A DNA stretch of 17,885 bases from Flammula alnicola. Lineage: Eukaryota > Basidiomycota > Agaricomycetes > Agaricales > Strophariaceae. The stretch is from positions 1 through 17,885 of the forward strand of contig JADNRV010000682.1 of the NCBI GenBank assembly GCA_015499995.1, given 5' to 3'. The position numbers and the translations under genes are program-made. Each line of letters opens with the position of its first letter. The first letter of the stretch is position 1. Below the pieces are notes generated by a model that was not told the DNA's origin, made no database searches, and saw nothing but the letters and a program-made list of their open reading frames with translations. Below are positions 1 to 8,984 of this stretch, one piece after another.

Positions 1-3
1 TAG

Positions 4-885
4 GATCCCATCCTATCAAACAACCGCGGTCAACACTTTCTTGACGGCGCACCCGCCTCCTTTCACCGCTGCGCAGTTCAATAACAGCGGCAAGGTTCGC
101 GCGTTCCCTGATCTGTCGGCGAATGGGTGAGTCTTTCGTGATATGTGGTGGTGCTCTTTGCTGAATAGAGGACGCTGAATATGGGTTCTTGGTCGATGAA
201 GTGCCAACTATGTTATTGGTGCGTTGCTTTTGCAGTTACAAGTGGGGGCCATTATTGCATCGGAATACTAATGTCGCATCCATAACCCAAGGTATCGACG
301 GTGCATTCAGCCTCGTCTTTGGAACCTCTGCATCGTCGCCTGTCGTTGGGTCATTGATCACGCTCATCAACGATGCCGTCTCGCTGCTGGGAAGGGCCCT
401 GTTGGGTTCATCAACCCATCCGTACGTCGCTATCCTTGACACCTCAGTTGGGTTCTGAGATAGATTGAATGTCGCAATTTGTAGATTTATTCTGCAGGCT
501 TCGCTTCTGGATTTAATGATATTACTAGTGGTGGCAATCAGGGATGCGGTAGGTGTCTTTTTTGGTCTTGGTCTTGGTATAACCAGAAGGACATGACACT
601 GACATGTCTCCTTTTTAAACTTGCAGGAACTGCCGGATTTACTGCGTATGTACCTCCTTTCGTGGAGGCTGTCTGCTAATGTTTTTCGAACCGCGTCTCA
701 TTTTTCCTCTTTTTTTTGATCGTTTAGCACCCTGGATGGGACCCCGTTACTGGTTCGTCGTCTACCCCGCTATTCAAATTATCATAGCGAGCTCGACCAC
801 TGACGCTTTTTTTTTTGGTTGCCTTGATTAGGTGTGGGCACACCCACCTCTCCAAATTGCTGCCCCTGTTCTGGCGCTGCCTTGA
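4..885 (+). CDS. S53 sedolisin / tripeptidyl-peptidase, copy A, 3' end (frame lesions)
   Basis: C-terminal part of a secreted serine-carboxyl protease; the 5' part lies outside the window. The first three bases (tag) are the end of an intron. Exons read: 4-126, 202-218, 292-421, 485-548, 627-645, 728-752, 832-885 (stop TGA 883-885). Visible motifs are RAFPDLSANG, ANYVIGIDG across the 17-nt exon 202-218, the catalytic-serine motif GTSASSP, and the calcium-site stretches NDITSGGNQGCG and GWDPVTG. Compared with copy B the frame needs four added bases: near 376 (cc before gtc), 734 (gg), 845 (single a) and 871 (single c). Each is a one-base shortening of a run. Exon lengths agree: exon 3 is 130 nt against 131 in B, and the last two exons sum to 79 against 82. 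It lacks one intron that B and C have (between SG and VRAF) and has two extra (549-626, 753-831). As written it encodes no complete C-terminus. Family identity is firm; whether it is a real pseudogene is open. Confidence 0.85.
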
Positions 886-2319
886 ACGCAAGATCAAGCT
901 TGAGCTTGTTGGTGACCATACTACCAAGTAGACACGCGTATATAAAGTGGTCTGCAGTGCCGCCATCACTCTGTTCTTGTTTTTTTAAAGTTAAGTCATG
1001 GGTGGTTTAAGGACATTCTCGTGTATTATAATATTCGAGCTTGAAATTTTAACAAACGAAGTTGTATTTTTTCCTACTGGACCGATTGAGCACGAAGAAT
1101 AATGTTAGGCTTCGGAACAACTCCAGGGAAACTTAACTGACTGTTCATAGAACCACACGAAGAGGCTGTTAAAAAAAGAAGTGGAACCTGGAGTTGGGCG
1201 GTGTTGCCAAAGGAAGGCGAGGATTCGACGTGTTATTTACTGTAGGATATTACAATTGAATGTGATGCCTCCATGACAATTAAGTAGAAGGAAGGACGTA
1301 TCGTGGAGGATGTTCCTGGGCCCTTCCTCAGCGACGACAACGTAGGTATTGCTAGCTTTGATGGTCACCTGGCAGAAAAGAAAGAAAAGACAAGGACCGC
1401 GTGCTTGTCGGCTTACAGGATATGAAAAAACCACTGGACTGAGCGTGCATGGGAGCGCGGTGTGAGACAGCACATCACGACGAGTACAATATTGACAGCA
1501 CTTTAAAGGGAAGTAAGGCTGAAGAGCGAGGAAGCATGGGAGCGTTGGGCGTTAATTGGGCAAGCAGGAAGAAATAAGTAGTGGCATGCCTGTCGGCCCG
1601 AGAGCGTTGATTAGAGTCCATTGTGTAGCAGGACTGAGGAGACAGGCGTGAGGTACATATGTCAAGAGATGGTCGTTGTCGGAGCTTGTTGGTTGGAAGG
1701 AAGAGAGTGGCATAGTGCTAAAGCCAAGGCCTGCCACTGCTGACCGGAAGGTGCGACCGATCGTCCCAACGGAAAAGATGTTCCGATAGTAAAGATAATA
1801 ATGTAGCTGACGGCTGTATCTGGCGAGCGTGGGTGGTGATAGTAGGCATGGGTGGCTATTGTGGCGGAGACGAGAGGAGTACAAAGGCAAGGAACGCCAA
1901 AGTACAATGTTTGCCTTTTGCGGAAGCAAATTGTGACTGTGATGGTGACGACGTACAATAGGAGGCGACGCGGTGACTGACTGAGGATTGCGCGTAAGAG
2001 AACAGTGGGAGGACTATTGTTCATTGGAAGGTGCGCAGACAGCTTTTGTTCGTCGAGAGTATAAGGATGGTGGTGTAGAAATGGCGTATTTTTTATCCCA
2101 TTTCTGAGCTAGTCTCGTCTGGATAACGATTTCTCTTTACGCCCAACTGCTTCAACCCTCACGGTCACTTCCTGTATATCTACGCTAATCTTTCTGCCTA
2201 ATAATCTCTGGTACTGTATTTGATTATTTTCCTGAAGCGCCGCATCCTGATTATTCACCCACAAATGAACAGGACGCTTCCAATTTTTTTAACGCCTCTC
2301 CATATACGACCTAACCCCG
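886..2319. other. Intergenic region, no gene recognised
   Basis: This stretch lies between the stop of protease copy A and the start of the GC-rich hypothetical gene. Open frames of up to about 125 codons on the - strand (for example 1552-1929) have no recognisable motif, overlap each other in different frames and have no convincing splice partners. The last 230 bases (about 2095-2310) are pyrimidine-rich on the + strand, as fungal promoters often are, and would serve the gene starting at 2320. A T-run at 2285-2290 precedes that start. Confidence 0.5.
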
Positions 2320-4253
2320 ATGTCATATAAGAAGCAGCAGTTTCCATTCCTTTCCCAGCCCCCGCCGCCTCTTCAGAAGAAGCGTCCCAGCCCAAGCATT
2401 CCTTTGCCCCCAACTCCGCCACACGCCTCTTCCGCCATCCTAGCTTGGGCCTCACACGTCCAGCCGGGCTCTCCTGCGCCCAACTCGCCCCAGCGCCGCC
2501 CGTCGATATCGAGCACTTCCTCGCGCCGGCCCTCCATCTCGCGCCTGGGCCGCCGTCCGTCGATTAGCCACGGCCGATCGCCCGCGAACACGCCGTCTGT
2601 GGGCGACTTTGACCTCACCGCGCTGGGCTACACCTCCGTTTTCGTGCACCTCCCGAAAACGCCGACGACACCCTCGCCTTACCTCCGCCAATACAACCTC
2701 AAGCACAACCGCGAGGAGGTGCCTCCCGTGCCGTCCACCCTCGAGCCTCCTAAGCGCAAAGGCATGCGCCGCTTCCGATCTCTCTCCATACTCCGTCCGC
2801 GCTCCTCAAAGGCCAAATCCCAAGCGGCACCGCCCTCGCCCACAAAAACCACCGCTTCGGCCAAACCCTCCAAACCTTCGAAAAAGGCTGCCGCTCAAAG
2901 GCTGCACCCGCTCTCGCCCTCGCAGACGGCCAGCACGTCCCACTCCAAGGCGGAGGTCTGCGCCGCCACCATCGCCAAGCGCAAACGCGCCAAATACGCG
3001 TACGTGCGCCCCCCACCGCCGCTCGCGAACGAGCTCGCGATGATGCAGTTCGCCGACGGCGGCAGCCTCGAGTCGCATGTCAAGCGCGTGATGGAGCACC
3101 AGGCGAAGATGGCCGCGGGCTCGGGCGCCGCTGGCGGTGTGGCCGATGTATATCGGGACGGCAAGGGCGGGATCTGGTGGGACGCGGATGAGGAGATGGA
3201 GTATGCGCATTTGCTGGGCGGGGCGACTGTGCAGGACGTCATGAAGGATGGCCGGGATGCGCTGGAGGCAGGCGCGGAGATGGAATGGGAGGCGTTTGAT
3301 GCGGACGCCGCTGAGCCTCTTGTGCCTTTCCTCCTCGGCCACCCCACCACCATTGCCGTCCCAGCTGCAGCCACTGCCGCTGCATCCACACATGACCTGC
3401 TCGCCACCCCCGATTCCCGGCGCTCCAGCATCTCGACGCAAGACTCGGACCTCGACCCCAAGTACCTCCTCCCGCTGCCCGAGAACGAGGACCCGCGGCA
3501 CGCCGCCGTGGACGACCGCGTCCTCGCCTCGCGCCGGATCGGCGGCCCGGGGATGAGCGTGCTGTCGCTGCCATCCCGCCCCCGCTGCGCGGCGATGCAC
3601 CTGAGCAAGCCCGCATCGTTCCTCGTGGATGCGGTGGCGTTTGGGCCGCGGAGTCCTGCTGCCAAGTCTGGGTCTGAGTCCGCGCCGACGGACGAGCTGA
3701 CGAGCGCGAATGAGCGACGAGTGCTCAGCGCGAGCAGTGCGACGACCTCCACGAGCACGAGCACGAGCACTGCTGGAACGAAGCCCAAGCCGCGGGGTAA
3801 AGCCCGCCGCCGTCCGCGCCCCTCAAGCTCGCGAACTCGGCCCACGCTGTCGTCGTCGTCGTCAGACGCTCGAGCTCTACGCGTGCGGCTCAGGGCACTA
3901 CTACTGCTTCTGCTCCTCCCACTCATATTCCCACTCCCTCTGCCGGTCGTGTTGTCTGCGCACGTACCCCCGTTATCGTCGCGCCTTCACATGCCCCCGC
4001 GCCTGCTAGTGCTGCAGTGGTGCTGCTGCCTAGCCCGAGACGGGAGTTCATCGAGGACTCGTTCGCGCCGACGCCGGCGTTGCCCGTGGCGGCTGTTGCG
4101 CAGTCGTTGGTGGTGGCCACGCCTTTGAATTCGGCGGCCGTTGCATCTGCGATTACCCCTGTGCTCGCGCCTGCTGCTGCGAAGCTCGCTAAGCCTTCGA
4201 GGCTAGGCATGCGCGGTCTGTTTTCGATCGGCAGTCGGAAGGGCGCGAATTGA
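2320..4253 (+). CDS. Pro/Ser/Arg-rich hypothetical protein, one frame break
   Basis: Not recognised by function. The frame from ATG 2320 runs without introns and is strongly GC-rich at third codon positions. The N-terminal third is low complexity: Pro runs, repeated RRPSIS-type segments near residues 45-85, then a basic patch RKGMRRFRSLSILRPRSS around residues 146-163. The middle (about residues 225-330) is more ordered, with ELAMMQFADGGSLESHVKRV and an acidic WWDADEEMEYAHLLGG. After about residue 493 the first frame becomes implausible (Arg and Leu runs, stop at 4126-4128). The next frame gives well-composed protein ending RLGMRGLFSIGSRKGAN with a stop at 4251-4253. One extra C in the run near 3801-3806 would join both parts into about 644 aa. 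An intron 3797-4017 (gt...ag, 221 nt) would also restore frame but would remove coding-like sequence. RRPSIS segments resemble basophilic kinase sites; a signalling or scaffold role is only a guess. Confidence 0.7.
3751..3770 (+). repeat. ACGAGC hexamer repeat in coding sequence
   Basis: About three copies of a six-base unit encode an alternating Ser-Thr tract in the GC-rich hypothetical protein. It lies about 30 bases before the point where the frame breaks. Confidence 0.7.
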
Positions 4254-5251
4254 TTGGAACTCGACTTGACAGGCCGAGTTTTGGATTCCAACAAAAATTA
4301 CTGATCCTGATGTCTTTTCTCTCTTTTTTTTTTTTTTGGTCTTTTTTGACGACGACGACGACGATGCAAAGCCATCTTCATGTATACTACGAAACTGTAC
4401 GCCTTCACACACACCCCACCTGTTGCCACCACTACTATCACAATTACTGCCATTACTAATTATTGTTACTACCACTTGCACTGCTTCAACCTTGCATATA
4501 CCTATCTATTGCAAACCGCCATCCATCGTACATACCCATCCATCCATACTGTATTACTAGCCCTCGCTGCTCGACCTCATCCCTCATCCTCCCTTGTTTT
4601 TCATACACGTTACCTGCATAAGTACATATTTACTACTGAGTTATGAACTATGCTTCAATCCGTCCAATCAATGCATTAATATTTGAAATGCTACACTCTT
4701 GTCTGATCGTCAAGCAAACAAGGTCTTATGTGCTGTTATATTTGAGTGCCTTAGGCGAGCACAAATTCAAACAAACTCATTTTAAATTATACTATCACTT
4801 GTCGGGTGTTTGACAATGTTCAAATTCTACCACTTTTAGTGCACCTATGGCCTCCAAATTGGACAGACTAGCATAAAAAAATACCCTAGTGCGAGTATCT
4901 ATTTTATTTTACGAAAAACGTTGGCAATATTACATTCACCACAAAATTTTTAGACAAAGAAAATATGTAAAAGACGAACTTTTTAACAGCTTTCTGGCAA
5001 GCAAATTGTTATCTATTATAGATGAGGTCTCGTTGAGTATGGGTGAATCGGTGTAAATTGATGGCTGGTTGTTGAACACCTGACAAGTGACGATAGTACT
5101 GTAAGCACGAAACATCATCGTGTATGGTTTACATTTGTGCTGATCACTGTGATTTTACATACTTACACACTGTTGACGACAAAATAATGTTCGGAAATAC
5201 ATGCAGTCCACTCTATCCGTACGACGAGTCCACGCCCTGCAGCCATCTATC
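4254..5251. other. Convergent intergenic region, AT-rich and repeat-rich
   Basis: This is the space between two converging genes (stops at 4253 on + and 5252 on -). It holds a T14-type run at 4324-4337, a (GAC)n tract at about 4348-4364, a long C/A/T-rich low-complexity stretch (about 4380-4620) with tetranucleotide CATC repeats near 4540-4550, and then AT-rich DNA to 5230. No open frame here has a recognisable motif. Both 3' UTRs must lie here. No transposon ends or hairpin terminator stood out. Confidence 0.6.
4324..4364. repeat. Poly-T run followed by (GAC)n microsatellite
   Basis: A run of about 14 T is followed, after a short GGTCTTTTTT spacer, by five to six GAC units. It lies in the presumed 3' UTR of the GC-rich hypothetical gene. 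Confidence 0.85.
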
Positions 5252-8201
5252 TCATGGCAACGATAAGGCGAGGGGGATGAGTTTGGTGAGGTTGGGTGTG
5301 CCAACGCCTGTGACGGGGTCCCATCCCTTCGTTCTGCAAAAATAAAACAGGAAACAGTCAGCATCATCATCATAGTGCAGCATGGCGTGTAGTAGTAGTA
5401 GTAGTAGTAGTAGGAGGAGGAGGAGGGGGAGGAGAGAAGCCAACAATAAACTTGTGTACTGACGCGGTAAATCCTGGCGTCCCACATCCCTGGTTACCTC
5501 CCGAAGTGATATCGTTGAACGCCGACTTGAATTTAGCAGAATAGAGCTACAGTAGTGTGTTACCAAACAAGCATTTGTTAGCAAAACACATTGAGCCGGA
5601 ATACAGTGTGCGCACCAGGGGGTTGAGGAACCCGACGGGCCGTTTGCCCGCGTGGAGCCGGGCGTCGTTGACGAGGGTGATGATCGAACCGACGACGGGC
5701 GAGGAGGCGGATGTGCCGAATACCAATTCGAATTCGCCGTCGATGCCTTTTCGTGTTGTTAAAGAGAGTGGTCAGTGTCTGTCGGCCACATTAGAGGGGT
5801 TTCGTCGGGTGACTTACCGATAACATAGTTGGCACTTTATTTTTTTCCATCGAGAAAATCAGTGAAGATGCTAAGGCCAATGACCAGAAGAAAACATACC
5901 CATTGGCAGCCACATCAGGGAATCCGCGAGCCTGAAGGAAAGTGCTCAGGCATTAGCTGCGCTTATATGCAGAGTTATCCATTCGAAGCCTTACATTGCC
6001 GCTGTTGTTAAACTGTCCGTTCGTAAACGGAGGCGGGTGCTCCTTGAGGAAACTTTTGACGGCGCTTGCTTGGAAAGACGGGAGTCTGTGCGTTGGCAGC
6101 GTTTATTAATTTTTTTTGGCTCGATGAATAAAACTGAACAATTTAACGCAAAGGTAAATGCTTACGGGAAAATGTTAGAGAAGCCTCCTCCAGAGAAGAT
6201 GACCTGCTCGCAGGCACCCTCGGGGTCGTTGACGGTTGAGTTTGGGTTGACTTGCGTTGCTCCGACCGCGGTGACGAAGGGGCAGGAAGCCTGTTACGAA
6301 AGTTAATTAAGCCTATTATTCCCTTGCTCTCGAGACTATCAGAGCTTCCACTCAGAAACGTACTGGGAAACCTGGATTGAACACCGTTCCTTGGTTAACA
6401 GGCTCAACTGTGCACAACGAAAATTGTGTCAGAGATACTTTGCTCATGTTAAAATTGTTCGGCGCGTACGTTGTGCGTTGAGGCAAACGCCTCCATTTCC
6501 AGCGACACCGTTATCACCACTGCTGTGGAACACCGTCGTTCCTAAAAGACCGAGCTACGATGACATCATCTGGTCAGCGGAAATATTTATTAGACCTCGA
6601 AAGCACGAAGTACATACCTTGGCGTATTCCGAGCACTGCCTGTTGGCGAAAGCAGGCGTAACTGTTGACTCGTCCTGGAGGTAGGAGACCGATACGGTGT
6701 GTGGAGGTGCGACGATGCCGCAAGATTCGGGTCCTAAAGAAAGACGAGTATTAATATCAGATATTTAGGATAACGAAGAAGAGTGATCGGCGAACCATCG
6801 AAGCCGCCAGGGAGAGGATCAGGGTAGATGCCATCCTTTTATTTCCGAGGCTTAACATCAGTTTTCAGAAAGATCAAGCGAAAGGAGGCACTGACCTGGG
6901 TGGGGTCGTCTCCTCCCTCGAAGGTGCAGAAGGATTTGTCGACGGCATCGAGCCAGTTGTCGAATCCCGCACCTATGAAGAAAATATCAGGGCGCGTAAT
7001 TTTGATATGCAACAATAACTCGCCTTCAACAAGATCTCCGGTTTGCAGGAGCGTGATGGGTTGCGGGTTGGTCAAACTCATAGAGTATTCCAAGTCGAGA
7101 TCACTCTCGCCATTGAAATCGAAGCTCTGGTCGGTGGTTTGGACGACAGCGCCATCGATGAGGACGGCCTTGGGGCGATCGCCGACCTGTGACGGAGAGA
7201 AATTCCTAGAGCATAATCAGCACCTTGACACGATTCCGTAAAGATAAGATAAGATACCCGAAGAAGAGATCAAGATCACCCTCCAGGAAGGACTGGGGTG
7301 TGAATTCAACTAAAGGAGGACAACAAGCACTGTCAGTCAAAGCCAAAAAAGAGAGGTTAACCCAGCCTTGAGTACGTACCGATACCATAGGTGTTCTTGG
7401 ACGTCGCAACGGGTTTGTAATTGATCGAGTACAAAGCCCTCAGACAATCCGGGGTGATAAATTGGTCGCAGTTTTCCAAGGAAGGTGTGATCCTGACGTT
7501 CTTGCTAGACTTCTTTGGTCCATTGAAGATGGATGGAGCGCCCAGGTCGGCACCGGCGCGCCTTTGCAGCTTTCGCATGGCATTTGGGGTGGGACGGTGG
7601 TTAAAGTGCACAGTAGGCTTGATGAGATCAATGTGCTCTTTGATGTGAGCAGGAACAGAGTAACTGTGGCATCCTAAGCAACACAATAAATATTAATATC
7701 GACTAAAACGTCGCGTATATGCGCGCAATATTCACCGAATTGCTCATCCCCAGAGGGATGAGTGTAGACATGATACTCGGCCTTGAGTAACTCCTCGACC
7801 TCTGCAGTGGTCGCGTTGAGGTGGATCCACGCTTTGTTGGCCGACAAGCGTAGACGGTCAGGCGAGAACCCAGACTCAACCAACCACTCAGTAACAGCAG
7901 TGATCGTATCCTTGCTCGGCGCGAAGGTGTCCACGACCTGAGCCGCTGTATAATGTTGACCATACTTTGGCGACTCGGGATGCGACACTTCCAAGAGCAG
8001 CTCTTCTAAGCGGTGCATGTTTTGCTGGGTCAGACCAAAGCGCATGGGAAGGACTTTGTGCGCCTCGAGACGACGGTCTTGGGCCCAGTCGAGCGGCTGG
8101 GCGGCACGCCTCTCGTGGACTACATGAGTCGTCGTTCGCGGAGAGGGCGCCGCGAGTGTGCAAGCGGACAGAAGCAGGGGCAATATTGCAGCAAGACGCA
8201 T
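5252..8201 (-). CDS. Secreted S53 sedolisin / tripeptidyl-peptidase, copy B, intact
   Basis: Complete secreted acid protease of MEROPS family S53, 638 aa from 16 exons: 8201-7736, 7673-7380, 7309-7258, 7205-7024, 6972-6896, 6835-6796, 6733-6618, 6554-6470, 6407-6364, 6290-6166, 6085-5995, 5931-5900, 5834-5818, 5746-5616, 5546-5464, 5333-5252. The exons sum to 1917 nt and every junction keeps frame. Residues 1 to about 19 are a signal peptide (MRLAAILPLLLSACTLAA). About 35-200 is the pro-kumamolisin pro-segment (VLPMRFGLTQQN, HLNATTAEVEELL). The catalytic domain begins near residues 215-235 (TPDCLRALY). Expected active residues are present: Glu304 and Asp308 in GESDLD, oxyanion Asp423 in SSGDNGV, Ser553 in GTSASSP. 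Calcium ligands are probably Asp596 (NDITSGG) and Asp617 (GWDPVTG). The start was chosen because it opens the signal peptide; an in-frame ATG-like extension upstream (to 8246) would hide it. Intron 7023-6973 has a GC donor (G|GCGAGT). Exon 5834-5818 is only 17 nt. Family members release tripeptides or cut proteins at acid pH. Whether this one is exo- or endo-acting cannot be told from sequence. Confidence 0.93.
5361..5434. repeat. CAT, GTA and GGA triplet repeats inside an intron
   Basis: A (CAT)n tract at about 5361-5373, (GTA)8 at about 5389-5412 and a following (GGA)n tract to about 5434 all lie in the last intron of protease copy B (5463-5334). This explains why that intron is 130 nt while its neighbours are 51-80 nt. 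Confidence 0.9.
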
Positions 8202-8984
8202 TGTGAGCTGGGAGAGAACGGACAACCCGAATCTAAGGCATCCCAACGCATAGCTTGTGTCCTTTTAATGAGTCGGCAGAGTATGCTGTCCACAAGGTCC
8301 TTTCGCGAACCACTCTCGCACATGTCGGAAGTGGGCCGCAGGGTTCCCGGATATCCGCTCTGGTAGTGTCTAGTATAGGTGCTTATCGTCAGCGACGCAC
8401 TGCACTAGTGCAATATGGTGCCATTTTTCGCAGATAGAACATGCGTCTCTTGCGATGTTAATCAAATTCATGGGAACGACGTCTAAACATAGGGCGGTGC
8501 CGCGTTGCTGGACTTGCAACTCAGAGCTACGAAGCCCTTCGAAGAGTCGAAAATAATCTGTCTTTATCATACGAACGTATAAGAATCCGGGGTCAGCTTC
8601 TTCCGCACGTTTTACGGAGGGCTTACCGTCCGAAGTGAAGGTCTGGTGTCCCAATACGATACGTTAGGGTTGTTCTGTGGGCTTGTTAGTCATCGAGTTG
8701 GAGTTGCCACTGCATGAGAAAGGACTCACATATTTGAGATCATCGTGGTGTAGGTGGGAGATATTCTAAGCGAACTCTGCAAATTAGCTATAATTATATT
8801 GTCGGCAAGGCACGATATTTTAGGACACCACTGAGATTCAAGCGTTTTAACGCCTTCGTTATTACCGTCCACACGACCAGCGGTGCGCGAAAAGATCGAT
8901 AGCACCCATGCCGATTCAAAATCTGACATTTCCAGAAATTTCTGCTTTGCTTGTCTCCGCAGCACTTTGATCCATTTATGCAGC
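8202..8984. other. Intergenic: HIS1 3' flank and protease B promoter
   Basis: Both flanking genes are read on the - strand, so this holds the 3' UTR of HIS1 and the promoter of protease copy B. An open frame on the - strand (8654-8370, 94 codons) has no recognisable motif and no obvious splice partner. Nothing else stood out. Confidence 0.5.
8261..8270 (-). promoter_or_regulatory. Possible TATA-like element of protease copy B
   Basis: On the - strand this reads CATTAAAAGG, 60-69 bases upstream of the ATG at 8201. Copy C has a similar element (CTATTTAAC) at almost the same distance from its ATG. Position and A/T core fit a TATA element; no transcription start is known. Confidence 0.35.

Noticed and set aside
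1552..2024. Two overlapping - strand frames of 120-125 codons
   Set aside because: They overlap in different frames, have no domain-like pattern, and no plausible exon partners were found.
3797..3812. Programmed ribosomal frameshift in the GC-rich gene
   Set aside because: No slippery heptamer or following pseudoknot was evident, and homopolymer deletions elsewhere in the window offer a simpler explanation.
2895..3926. Long open frame (343 codons) on the - strand inside the GC-rich gene
   Set aside because: It is antisense to a frame with better composition and consists of Arg/Ser/Ala-rich shadow sequence; GC-rich DNA produces such frames by chance.
8370..8654. 94-codon - strand frame between HIS1 and protease B
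   Set aside because: No known motif, no splice partners, and it sits in the promoter side of the protease gene.
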